Shown: positions 42,583 through 50,258 of the stretch, one piece after another
Layout of the letters: the number at the start of each line of letters is the position of its first letter
How positions within the stretch are numbered: position 1 is the stretch's first letter
NCBI RefSeq assembly: GCF_000719265.1
Contig: NZ_JOFL01000003.1
Coordinates: 62,001 to 126,000, forward strand
Direction of reading: 5' to 3'
DNA: 64,000 bases
From: Streptomyces roseoverticillatus
GTDB lineage: Bacteria; Actinomycetota; Actinomycetes; Streptomycetales; Streptomycetaceae
The notes under the pieces: model-generated
The model's database searches: none
Told to the model about the DNA's origin: nothing
What the model saw: the letters and a program-made list of their open reading frames with translations, nothing else
Translations under genes and position numbers: made by a program

Positions 42583-43236
42583 ATGGCACAGGAAACGACC
42601 AAGGACCAGTGGCGCGATCCCGCCCACGTGCAGGAGTTCTTCAGCGTGCGGGCGCGCGACTGGGACGCCCGGTTCCCCGACGACGGGCCGGCCTACGACG
42701 CCGCCGTCGCCGATCTCGGGCTGCGGCGGGGCGATGTGGTCCTGGATGCGGGGTGCGGCACCGGCCGGGCGCTGCCGGCGCTGCGTGCGGCCGTCGGCCC
42801 GCAGGGCGTCGTGCTCGGGGCGGACCTCACGCCCGCGATGCTGGAGGCAGCCGTGCGGGCCGGCCGGCAACAGGCCGGCGGGCTACTGCTGGCCGATGTC
42901 ACCAGGCTCCCGCTGCGCGACGGTTCACTCGACGCCGTCTTCGCCGCGGGGCTCGTCTCGCACCTGGCGGACCTGGTGGAGGGCCTGTCCGAGCTGGCCC
43001 GCGTCGTACGGCCCGGCGGGCGGCTCGCGCTCTTCCACCCCGTCGGACGGGCCGCGCTCGCCGCTCGCCACGGCCGCCGGGTGACGCCCGACGACGAGCG
43101 CGCGGAGCCCAATTTGCGCCCTCTACTGGCGCGCGGCGGCTGGCGCCTCGACTCGTACACGGACGAGGACACGCGGTTCCTGGCGCTCGCGAGCCGCCCG
43201 GACCGCCCTGCGCAAAACGGTGCGGTCCGGGGCTGA
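42583..43236 (+). CDS. Class I SAM-dependent methyltransferase
   Basis: A 217-residue Rossmann methyltransferase. Motif I VVLDAGCGTGRALPALRAAV and motif II VLGADLTPAMLEAA bind SAM, and SLDAVFAAGLVSHL is motif IV. The C-terminal lid is short. It resembles UbiE/Methyltransf_11 proteins acting on small molecules. ATG 42583 begins MAQETTKDQW. The stop codon lies within an 8-bp tandem duplication. It converges on the alpha/beta hydrolase gene. Confidence 0.85.
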   Translation: MAQETTKDQWRDPAHVQEFFSVRARDWDARFPDDGPAYDAAVADLGLRRGDVVLDAGCGTGRALPALRAAVGPQGVVLGADLTPAMLEAAVRAGRQQAGGLLLADVTRLPLRDGSLDAVFAAGLVSHLADLVEGLSELARVVRPGGRLALFHPVGRAALAARHGRRVTPDDERAEPNLRPLLARGGWRLDSYTDEDTRFLALASRPDRPAQNGAVRG

Positions 43237-43246
43237 GCGGCTGAGC
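43231..43246. repeat. 8-bp tandem duplication containing the methyltransferase stop codon
   Basis: GGCTGAGC occurs twice in tandem at 43231-43238 and 43239-43246. The first copy carries the TGA stop at 43234-43236. Confidence 0.8.
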
Positions 43247-43263
43247 GGGCGGCGGAGGAGGGC

Positions 43264-44034
43264 CTACGAGGACAGCAGGGACTGCCCGGCGACCGCCTCC
43301 ACAAAGGCGGCGGGGTTGTCGAACATCATGTTGTGCCCGGCACCGGGCACGGTCTCCACGACCACGCCCGAGGCCTCCAGCCCCTCGCGGCCCGGGAGTT
43401 CGCCGCTCAGCTCACCCATCAGATACGTCCGCGGAATGGCCAGTTCCTGCAGCATGCGGCGCATCGTCGGCCGGGTCCCCCGCACCAGGCCGACCGCGCT
43501 GCGGTGGAGCGCGGTGGGGTCGGCCAGCCGCATCGTCGCGCGCCAGAGCGGGCCCACCCGCTGCAGCGTCTCCGTGAAGCCGCCGCCGTGGACGAAGCCC
43601 TCCTCCGTGTAGGAGGCGATGCCGCTGCTGCCGGCCGTGCGGGGCGGGTCGGGGTCCAGGTTCGCCTCGGCGAGGACGAGGCTCGAGACCAGTTCGGGCC
43701 GCCGCGCCGCGAGCACGATGGCGACCGCTCCGCCCATGCTGTGGCCCACGACCTCGGCCCCCGTGACCCCGGCCGAGTGCAGGGCCGCGGCCACGGCGTC
43801 GGCGTGCTCCTCCAGCGTGTAGCCGAAGTCCAGAGGGCGGTCGCTGATGCCGTGTCCCGGCAGGTCGATGAAGAGCGAACGCCGGTCGGCGAGCGCAGAG
43901 GCGGCCGCGATGTGCGCGTGGTAGACGGCCGAGGCCGATCCCAGACCGTGGAGGTAGACCCGCGCCGGGCCGCCTCCGGCGGCCTCGGTCCATCGCACAC
44001 AGGCCCCCGTGGATCCGAACTCCGCCTGTCGCAT
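43264..44034 (-). CDS. Alpha/beta fold hydrolase
   Basis: A 256-residue serine hydrolase. The oxyanion region is VYLHGLGSASAVYH, the nucleophile elbow is VVGHSMGGAVAI, and the catalytic His is in VPGAGHNMMF. LFIDLPGHGISDRP is typical of esterases and C-C hydrolases. The substrate is unknown. ATG 44034 follows GGAGGGGAGAAGG. It is divergent from a PadR gene with a dyad between, so it may be induced when PadR releases. Confidence 0.87.
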   Translation of the reverse strand: MRQAEFGSTGACVRWTEAAGGGPARVYLHGLGSASAVYHAHIAAASALADRRSLFIDLPGHGISDRPLDFGYTLEEHADAVAAALHSAGVTGAEVVGHSMGGAVAIVLAARRPELVSSLVLAEANLDPDPPRTAGSSGIASYTEEGFVHGGGFTETLQRVGPLWRATMRLADPTALHRSAVGLVRGTRPTMRRMLQELAIPRTYLMGELSGELPGREGLEASGVVVETVPGAGHNMMFDNPAAFVEAVAGQSLLSS

Positions 44035-44075
44035 GCCCTTCTCCCCTCCAGCGATTCCGTACTGGATCATCACCA

Positions 44076-44110
44076 TACATCGATCACGATGTACCGCCAT
44101 AGCGATGTAC
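44076..44110. promoter_or_regulatory. PadR-type operator
   Basis: TACAT-N8-ATGTA at 44076-44093 is a perfect inverted repeat (the arms extend to TACATCG/CGATGTA). The half-site CGATGTAC is repeated 16 bp further on at 44103-44110. ATGT/ACAT dyads of this kind are the classical PadR target. The site lies between the divergent hydrolase and PadR genes. Confidence 0.7.
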
Positions 44111-44135
44111 AGCGGCTGTCGGGTTGAATACCGCC

Positions 44136-44663
44136 ATGCTCGAACTCGCCATCCTCGGTTTCCTCTACGACGCTTCGCTGCACGGATACGAGCTGCGCAA
44201 ACGCATCGCCGCGCTCACCGGGCACGTCAAGCCCGTGGCGGAGGGGTCGCTGTATCCGGCGATCAAGCGGCTGGAGTCGGCGGGGCTGCTGGCCCGCGAG
44301 ACCCGGCCCGGCTGCGGAGCCGCCCCCCGGCACGTGCTGAGCCTCACGGCGCACGGCCGCGAGGAGCTGCGCCACCGGCTGGCGGAACCGGCCGAGAGCG
44401 ACATCACGGACGAGAACCGCTGGTTCACGGTGCTCGCGTTCCTGCGGCACCTCGGTGAACCGGCGGGGCAGGCCGTCGTGCTGGAACGGCGGCTCGCCTT
44501 CCTCCAGCAGCCGGCGAGCTTCTTCTACGCCGGCGACCGGCCGTTGCGGGCCGAGGAGATCGAGGATCCCTTCCGGCGCGGAGTCCTCACCATCGCCCGC
44601 GCGACCAGCCGCGCGGAACTGACCTGGCTGCGCGAGACGATCGGCTCACTCCGCGGCGTCTGA
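44136..44663 (+). CDS. PadR family transcriptional regulator
   Basis: A 175-residue PadR protein of the long (Vir-domain) class. The winged helix reads MLELAILGFLYDASLHGYEL, then VAEGSLYPAIKRLESAGLLA, and the C-terminal helical domain contains AFLRHLGEPAGQAVVLERRL. It probably binds the TACAT/ATGTA dyad upstream and represses itself and the hydrolase. ATG 44136 begins at the domain; TTG 44124 is in frame but less likely. Its last 18 bp overlap the end of the converging oxygenase gene. Confidence 0.88.
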   Translation: MLELAILGFLYDASLHGYELRKRIAALTGHVKPVAEGSLYPAIKRLESAGLLARETRPGCGAAPRHVLSLTAHGREELRHRLAEPAESDITDENRWFTVLAFLRHLGEPAGQAVVLERRLAFLQQPASFFYAGDRPLRAEEIEDPFRRGVLTIARATSRAELTWLRETIGSLRGV

Positions 44664-45632
44664 GCCGCTCCCCGCCGGGCCGGGAGCGGCACCGGCGGCA
44701 CCGGCAGCACCGGTCCCGGCGGTTCCGGCGGTCGCGGGGTCCGTGGCGGGCCGTCCGTGCGGCACGGGGCAGACCGCGCCCGTGCGGCCGGCGGGGAACG
44801 TGCCCAGCTCCGCGACGACGTAGCCGTCGGGATAGCCCTTGATCTCGGGGTTCTGGCGCGTGTAGTGAGGAGTGCGGCGCGGCGGGAGCAGGCGTACGGC
44901 CCTGCCCCGGGCCCGCAGGGCGCCCCGGACCAGTGCCCGGGTGGCGGGGTGGGGCTGCTCGTAGCGGAACGCGCGCAGCAGGGAGTCGTCGAGCAGGGCC
45001 ATGCTCGCGCCGCGCACGAGCGGGGCGAGCGGACGCGGGTACCAGGAGGCCATCAGGCCGAGCGTCGCGTCGGACACCCGCCGGCCGCCCTCGTCCCAGC
45101 CGAAGTGCTCGGCCTCGTAGTCCTCCAGGCAGCGCTCGAACTCGTCGTAGGAGCCGGGGATGTCCTGGATTCCCATGTGCTTGCCCAGCGTGCGGTAGTA
45201 CACGGCGAGCGCGTGCCGCTCATGGGCGGAGAGCCTTCGCCAGCCGTACGCGTCCACCCACCTCCGCGGGACGACGACGAAGGTGCACAGGACGTAGCGC
45301 ATGTCGTCGTTGCTGATGTCATAGCTGCGGTGCATCTGGTTGATTCGGCGGATCGCGGTCCGGCCGCTCTCGCTGTCGAATCCGTGCTCCACGACGGTGT
45401 CGAGCAGCAGGGCCGTGTCGTCGTAGCGCTTCTGCGGGCGGCCGGAGAACTCCCCCGTTCCGGCCAGCAGGCGGCCGATGCTGGGCACCGCATAGGTCCT
45501 GTAGAGGGCGAGCTCCAAAGCGCGGGTGATGTCCCAGGGGAACTCCAGGGTCGCCGTGATCCGGTAGATCCTGAGGAAGTCCCGTTCGGGGTCCAGCCTC
45601 CGGATCTCCTTGAGCCGGTCGTAACGCTTCAC
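44646..45632 (-). CDS. Oxygenase MpaB/DUF2236 family protein
   Basis: A 328-residue protein of the MpaB/Lcp-like DUF2236 family, haem-binding oxygenases or relatives. Matching regions are ATLEFPWDITRALELALYRT with YAVPSIGRLLAGTGEF, then RRINQMHRSYDISNDDMRYV with the expected His and Arg, and LCTFVVVPRRWVDAYGWRRL. The last 40 residues are Ala/Gly/Thr-Pro-rich and look disordered. GTG 45632 is preceded by GAAGGGG. It converges on PadR with an 18-bp overlap. No partner is adjacent. Confidence 0.82.
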   Translation of the reverse strand: MKRYDRLKEIRRLDPERDFLRIYRITATLEFPWDITRALELALYRTYAVPSIGRLLAGTGEFSGRPQKRYDDTALLLDTVVEHGFDSESGRTAIRRINQMHRSYDISNDDMRYVLCTFVVVPRRWVDAYGWRRLSAHERHALAVYYRTLGKHMGIQDIPGSYDEFERCLEDYEAEHFGWDEGGRRVSDATLGLMASWYPRPLAPLVRGASMALLDDSLLRAFRYEQPHPATRALVRGALRARGRAVRLLPPRRTPHYTRQNPEIKGYPDGYVVAELGTFPAGRTGAVCPVPHGRPATDPATAGTAGTGAAGAAGAAPGPAGSGSDAAE

Positions 45633-45733
45633 GCGGCAGTCGCCCCTTCGTTCGTCGGCGGTTCAACTCTACGGGCGGCGGGCACACTTGAACGACCACG
45701 GCACGGAACGCTCGCGGAGGCAGGTGAGGATCG

Positions 45734-46021
45734 GTGTTCGGCAAGCTCCGCAAGCGCATCGAGGAGGGCCGGCAGCCACCGGAGCCCCTGCCACCGGTCC
45801 GGCGGCAGCGCAATCTCTTCGAGGCGGCCGCCACTTATGTGGCGGCCTGCGCCGAGGACGACCACGAGAGAAGCGCCGAGGCGGCCCGCTGGGTCTCCCC
45901 CGAGGCGCTCTGCTTCGGCGTGAACGAGCTCGCGTGCCGGGCGGTCGTCGCGCTCGCCCGGGAACACGACGAGACGCCGCAGCACATGGCGCGCAAGCTG
46001 CTCAACCTGCCGGTCGCCTGA
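45734..46021 (+). CDS. Hypothetical 95-residue protein
   Basis: A 95-residue protein that I do not recognise. It starts MFGKLRKRIEEGRQPPEPLP, then has a helical body (LFEAAATYVAACAEDDHERS, ALCFGVNELACRAVVALARE) with three cysteines. No signal peptide or membrane helix. GTG 45734 has GAGGA a few bases upstream. Codon use matches its neighbours. It is divergent from the MpaB-like gene and converges on the MOSC gene, its stop lying in the stem of a shared terminator. Confidence 0.65.
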   Translation: MFGKLRKRIEEGRQPPEPLPPVRRQRNLFEAAATYVAACAEDDHERSAEAARWVSPEALCFGVNELACRAVVALAREHDETPQHMARKLLNLPVA

Positions 46022-46044
46022 GCCGCGGGCCGGCCGCGGCTCAG
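46018..46044. terminator. Terminator hairpin built on the two facing stop codons
   Basis: CTGAGCCGCGG (46018-46028) pairs perfectly with 46034-46044 around a 5-nt loop. The left arm includes the plus-strand TGA (46019-46021) and the right arm the minus-strand stop (46041-46043). Confidence 0.75.
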
Positions 46045-46583
46045 ACGCGGTCGAGCGGGACGTGCGGCCCGTCGGGCAGCTCTGCGCGTATGAGGTCTCC
46101 CGGCCGGACCTCGCCGCCTTCGAGCACGACGCCCATGACGCCGCCCTTGCGGACGACCGCCCCGCTCTCGTCCCGGCCGACGACGTGCTTGAGCAGCCCC
46201 TTGCGGAAGCCGTCGATCTGCAGGCACGGGTTCCGCAGCCCCGTCACCTCGACCACGGCCCGGTCACCGAGGTGCAGACGGGTGCCGCGCGGCAGCCCGA
46301 GCAGGTCGATCCCGCTGGTCGTGACGTTCTCCCCCAGGTCGCCCGGCCGGACCGCGAAGCCCGCGCCGGCGACCTCCGCGAACAGCTCCTCGTGGATCAG
46401 GTGCACCTGACGGAGGTTGGGCTGAGTGGGGTCCTGTGCGACCCGCGAGCGGTGCTGGACGGTCACGCCGAGATGGGCGTCCCCCTCCACCCCCAGGCCC
46501 GCCAGCAGCGTGATGCTCTCGCCCACCGGCTTGCTGAACGTGTGCTCACCACTGCGGCACACGGCCGTCACTGTCCCCGCCAC
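46041..46583 (-). CDS. MOSC domain protein
   Basis: A 180-residue single-domain MOSC protein. Markers: GLGVEGDAHLGVTVQHRSRV near the start, QVHLIHEELFAEV, RPGDLGENVTTSGIDLLGLP with the typical GENxTTxG, and VTGLRNPCLQIDGF with the conserved cysteine that would hold sulfur or Mo cofactor. Such proteins transfer sulfur or reduce N-hydroxylated compounds, like the YiiM/YuaD group. GTG 46583 follows GGGGGGAGGG. It is divergent from the phosphatase operon. Confidence 0.88.
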   Translation of the reverse strand: MAGTVTAVCRSGEHTFSKPVGESITLLAGLGVEGDAHLGVTVQHRSRVAQDPTQPNLRQVHLIHEELFAEVAGAGFAVRPGDLGENVTTSGIDLLGLPRGTRLHLGDRAVVEVTGLRNPCLQIDGFRKGLLKHVVGRDESGAVVRKGGVMGVVLEGGEVRPGDLIRAELPDGPHVPLDRV

Positions 46584-46722
46584 GGCAGGCCCTCCCCCCT
46601 CGGTCACGCACGCCTGTGCGTATGTCAGCCGGACTTCGAGCCTAACCGGTGGCACCGACAGTTCCCGAAGCCGTCACCTTGAAGGCGTGTACATGACATG
46701 CACACCGTCCTACATTGCCCGT

Positions 46723-47619
46723 ATGTCCCCCGCCACCAGCCACCCCCGCGGACCGCGCCGGCTGCGCCGCCGCCATCTCGGCGCCCTGGGCACGGCCCTC
46801 GGGCTCGCCGCCGCCTCCCTCGGCCTGTGGGTCCCGGACTCCACCGCGGCAGCGGCCGTCCCCACTCCCGACCACGTAGTGGTCGTGGTCTTCGAGAACC
46901 ACGCCTACGACCAGGTCATCGGGAACGCGGGCGCCCCCTATATCAACTCGCTCGTCTCGGGCGGGGCCGGCCTGACGGCCTCCTACGCCGAGACGCACCC
47001 CAGCCAGCCCAACTACTACGCCCTCTTCTCGGGCGACACCCAGGACGTCACGGACGACAGCTGCGTCACCCCCGGCTTCAGCGACGCTCCCAACCTCGCC
47101 TCCGAACTGACCGCCGCGGGCAGGACCTGGGCGAGCTACAACGAATCCCTGCCCGCCGAGGGGTCCACCACCTGCAAGAGCGGAAAGTACGCACAGAAGC
47201 ACAACCCCTGGTTCGGCTTCAGCAACGTGCCCACCGCCACCGCGCACACGATGGGCGCCTTCCCCGGTGACTACGCCAAGCTGCCGACCGTCTCGTTCGT
47301 CGTGCCGGACCTCTGCAGCGACATGCACGACTGCTCCGTCGGCACGGGCGACACCTGGCTGAAGAACAACCTCAAGGGCTATGCGGACTGGGCCAAGGCC
47401 CACAACAGCCTGCTCCTCATCACCTTCGACGAGGACAACAGGCTCAGCGGCAACCGCATCCCGACCGTCCTGTACGGACAGCCCGTCAAGCCGGGGTCCA
47501 CGTCCGGCACCACCTACAACCACTACGACGTCCTGCGCACCATCGAGGACATGTACGGCACCGCGCACGCCGGCAGGGCGGCGAGCGCGCGCGACGTCAC
47601 CGGCATCTGGAACAGCTGA
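46723..47619 (+). CDS. Secreted acid phosphatase/phosphoesterase family protein
   Basis: A 298-residue exported hydrolase of the AcpA/phospholipase C phosphoesterase family. The N-terminal RRLRRRHLGALGTALGLAAA resembles a twin-arginine signal. Catalytic-site segments are VVVVFENHAYDQVIG (metal and nucleophile region), THPSQPNYYALFSG, LLITFDEDN and YNHYDVLRTIEDMYG. It would release phosphate from extracellular esters. ATG 46723 lies 6 bp after TACATT (46711-46716), so the message may be leaderless; a GTG 36 bp upstream is in frame. It is first in a three-gene operon with an MFS and a beta-propeller protein. Confidence 0.88.
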   Translation: MSPATSHPRGPRRLRRRHLGALGTALGLAAASLGLWVPDSTAAAAVPTPDHVVVVVFENHAYDQVIGNAGAPYINSLVSGGAGLTASYAETHPSQPNYYALFSGDTQDVTDDSCVTPGFSDAPNLASELTAAGRTWASYNESLPAEGSTTCKSGKYAQKHNPWFGFSNVPTATAHTMGAFPGDYAKLPTVSFVVPDLCSDMHDCSVGTGDTWLKNNLKGYADWAKAHNSLLLITFDEDNRLSGNRIPTVLYGQPVKPGSTSGTTYNHYDVLRTIEDMYGTAHAGRAASARDVTGIWNS

Positions 47620-47621
47620 CC

Positions 47622-48941
47622 GTGTACCTCGCGGACAGCCGCACCGCTCCGGGTGTCCCCGACACCGCCGGCCGGTCACCCTCCCCCGGCCGGCGGGCCG
47701 CCGTCCCCGCGACGGTGCTCACCCTGGGCACCGTCAGCCTCGTCACCGACATCTCCTCGGAGATGGTCACCGCCGTCCTCCCGCTCTACCTCGTCGCCGA
47801 ACTGGGCCTCTCGCCGCTCGGCTTCGGTCTCCTGGACGGCATCCACAACGGTGTCAGCGCGCTCGTCCGGCTCGCCGGCGGCAGGCTCGCCGACCGGGGT
47901 CCGGGCGGCCACAAGGCCGTGGCCGCGGCCGGCTACGGCCTCTCCGCCCTGTGCAAGCCGCTGCTGCTCCTCGTGCACGGCGTGCCCCTGATCGGCGCGG
48001 TGCTCGCCGCCGACCGCACGGGCAAGGGCCTGCGCACCGCGCCGCGCGACGCCATGATCTCGCTGGCCTGCGACCCGGCCGCCCGGGGCCGGGCCTTCGG
48101 GGTGCACCGCGCGATGGACACCGCGGGCGCGCTGATCGGGCCCCTGGTCGCCTTCCTCGTCCTGCGGGCCGCGGCGGGCGGCTACGACGCCGTGTTCACG
48201 GTGAGCGGCTGTACGGCCGCCCTCGGGGTGCTCATCCTCCTGCTGTTCGTCCCCGGCCGCACGGACGCCCCCGGCCACCGCGGCACGCCCGCGGGGCGGG
48301 CTCCGCTGCGCGCCGTGGCACGCCGCCCGGAGGTCCGCCGGCTGACCGCGTGCGCGGTGCTGCTGGGGCTGACCACCGTGAGCGACTCGTTCCTGTACCT
48401 CGCCCTGCAGCGGCGCCTGGACCTGTCCGAGACGTGGTTCCCGCTGCTGCCGCTGGGGACGGCCGGCGCCTTCCTGCTGCTGGCCGTACCGCTGGGCGCC
48501 GTCGCCGACCGCTTCGGGCGGCGGCGGCTGTTCCTCTGCGGCCACCTCGCGCTCCTGGGGGCCTACGGGCTGCTCACCGCCCCGCCCGGCGGCCCGCCCG
48601 CCCTGCTGTGCATCGCCCTCGCGCTGCACGGGAGCTTCTACGCCGCGACGGACGGCGTGCTGGCCGCGGCCGCCGCCGACGCCGTCCCCGAGGCCGTCCG
48701 CGGCAGCGGGCTCGCCGTCGTGCAGACCGGGCAGGCAGCCGCCCGCTTCGCCTGCTCGATCGCCTTCGGCGCGGCCTGGGCCGCGTGGGGCGACCGCACG
48801 GCGCTGGAGGCGGCCGCGGCCGGGCTGGCCGTCTCCGCCACGGTCAGCGCCCTGCTGCTGCGCCCGCCGACGACACCGAAGAGCGCGAAGAGCCCCAAGA
48901 AGTGCGAAGGACCCGGCCCGATGAAGGACACGGCCCGATGA
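47622..48941 (+). CDS. MFS transporter
   Basis: A 439-residue, 12-helix major facilitator. The 2-3 loop reads RLAGGRLADRGPGGHKAVAA; RTGKGLRTAPRDAMISLACD is characteristic of a subgroup often annotated as efflux or sugar transporters; GAVADRFGRRRLFLCGHLAL is the second-half loop. GTG 47622 begins 2 bp after the phosphatase stop, so translation is coupled. The C-terminal tail is Lys/Pro-rich. It may take up a product of the phosphatase, which is inference from the operon. It overlaps the next gene by ATGA. Confidence 0.87.
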   Translation: MYLADSRTAPGVPDTAGRSPSPGRRAAVPATVLTLGTVSLVTDISSEMVTAVLPLYLVAELGLSPLGFGLLDGIHNGVSALVRLAGGRLADRGPGGHKAVAAAGYGLSALCKPLLLLVHGVPLIGAVLAADRTGKGLRTAPRDAMISLACDPAARGRAFGVHRAMDTAGALIGPLVAFLVLRAAAGGYDAVFTVSGCTAALGVLILLLFVPGRTDAPGHRGTPAGRAPLRAVARRPEVRRLTACAVLLGLTTVSDSFLYLALQRRLDLSETWFPLLPLGTAGAFLLLAVPLGAVADRFGRRRLFLCGHLALLGAYGLLTAPPGGPPALLCIALALHGSFYAATDGVLAAAAADAVPEAVRGSGLAVVQTGQAAARFACSIAFGAAWAAWGDRTALEAAAAGLAVSATVSALLLRPPTTPKSAKSPKKCEGPGPMKDTAR

Positions 48942-49954
48942 ACCGCAGAAACCGTCTCCTGATCCTGCTCGTGGCCGTCCTGGTCCTCGGCGGCGTCGCG
49001 CTGGCCGCCACGCTGCACGCTGCCGGGCGGGCCGCCGAGAAGGACCGCGCGCGGCCCGGTGACCCGCGGGTCGCCCCCGGCAAGGTCACCCTGGACGCGC
49101 CCGGCCGGAGCGTCTTCCGGAACATGGCCTGGGGGCCGCACCGCGACGAGATCGCCTCGGTGCCCGCCGCCGACCCCTCGGGCACCCGGACGTCATCCGG
49201 GGTGCGCTGCCTGCGCTTCCATGCGGCGGGCGGGACGGGCATCTGCCTGCAGGCGGTGCACGGCGGGCTCCGGGACGGCTACCGCGCCGTCGTCCTGGAC
49301 GCCCGGCTGCGCGAGCTGCGCCACTACGACCTGGCCGGCATACCGACCCGGGCCCGCGTGTCCCCCAGCGGCCGTACCGTCGCCTGGACCGTCTTCGTCA
49401 GCGGCGACTCGTACGCGGGTACGAACTTCTCCACCCGCACCTCCGTCCTGGACGTGCGCACCTGGACGCTGGACCGCAATCTGGAGGACTACCGGTTCTT
49501 CCTGGACGGGCAGCCGCACAAGGCCGTGGACACCAACGTCTGGGGCGTCACGTTCGCCGACGACACGCACTTCTACGCGACCGTCGCCACGGGCGGGCGG
49601 ACCCGTCTCGTGCGCGGCGACCGCACCGGACGGACGCTGCACGCCGTGCACAGCAATGTGGAGTGCCCGTCCCTGTCTCCCGACGGGACGCGCATCGCCT
49701 ACAAGAAGCGCGTCGAGGGCGCGCCCGACGACGCGCCCTGGCGGTTGTACGTCCTGGACCTGCGCACGCAGCGCGAGACCCCGACGGCCGAGCGGCGCAA
49801 CATCGACGATCAGGCCGTCTGGCGGGACGGCGGCACCCTCGTCTACGCGCTGCCCGGCGACTACGGATCGGATCTGTGGACCGTTCCGGCGGACGGTTCC
49901 GGCAGCCCGCGGCTCACCATGGCCGCGGCACTGGCCCCGGCCTTCACCGGCTGA
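48938..49954 (+). CDS. Membrane-anchored TolB-like beta-propeller protein
   Basis: A 338-residue protein with one N-terminal helix (LLILLVAVLVLGGVALAATL), then a soluble domain outside the membrane. WD/TolB-like repeats appear: RARVSPSGRTVAWTVFVSGD, CPSLSPDGTRIAYKKRVEG, and DQAVWRDGGTLVYALPGDYG then SDLWTVPADGSG. It probably binds a ligand or protein rather than catalysing. ATG 48938 overlaps the MFS stop. It is the last gene of the phosphatase operon and could hold substrate or enzyme at the membrane. Confidence 0.8.
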   Translation: MNRRNRLLILLVAVLVLGGVALAATLHAAGRAAEKDRARPGDPRVAPGKVTLDAPGRSVFRNMAWGPHRDEIASVPAADPSGTRTSSGVRCLRFHAAGGTGICLQAVHGGLRDGYRAVVLDARLRELRHYDLAGIPTRARVSPSGRTVAWTVFVSGDSYAGTNFSTRTSVLDVRTWTLDRNLEDYRFFLDGQPHKAVDTNVWGVTFADDTHFYATVATGGRTRLVRGDRTGRTLHAVHSNVECPSLSPDGTRIAYKKRVEGAPDDAPWRLYVLDLRTQRETPTAERRNIDDQAVWRDGGTLVYALPGDYGSDLWTVPADGSGSPRLTMAAALAPAFTG

Positions 49955-50008
49955 CCTCCGCACCACCCGCCCCCGCGCGGGGCCGCTGCCCGCGGCCTCG
50001 CGCGGCCG

Positions 50009-50191
50009 TCAGCGGCCGAGCTCCTTGCGCGAGACCCGGCGCAGCCGCTTGCGCTGCGAGGGGTCCAGCAGCAGGTACGCGCCCACCGGGACGCCGACCA
50101 TCACCAGCAGTGCGGCCCAGAAGGGCAGCAGCCACAGCAGGATCACTCCGACAGCCACGCCTCCGGCGGCGACCTTGGCCCTGTTGCTCAT
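50009..50191 (-). CDS. Small hydrophobic membrane protein
   Basis: 60 residues: a short basic start MSNRAKVAAGG, two closely spaced helices (VAVGVILLWLLPFWAALLVM and VGVPVGAYLLL), and a basic cytoplasmic tail RKRLRRVSRKELGR. ATG 50191 has a full AAGGAGG. No function recognised. It lies 67 bp downstream of the desaturase on the same strand and may be part of its operon. The convergent gap to its left (49955-50008) is GC-rich without a clean terminator. Confidence 0.75.
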   Translation of the reverse strand: MSNRAKVAAGGVAVGVILLWLLPFWAALLVMVGVPVGAYLLLDPSQRKRLRRVSRKELGR

Positions 50192-50258
50192 TTCCCTGCC
50201 TCCTTCGCGACGGCTGCCGCTCTGTCCGTGAGAACGCCCGGCGGCGCCGCCCGGTTCC

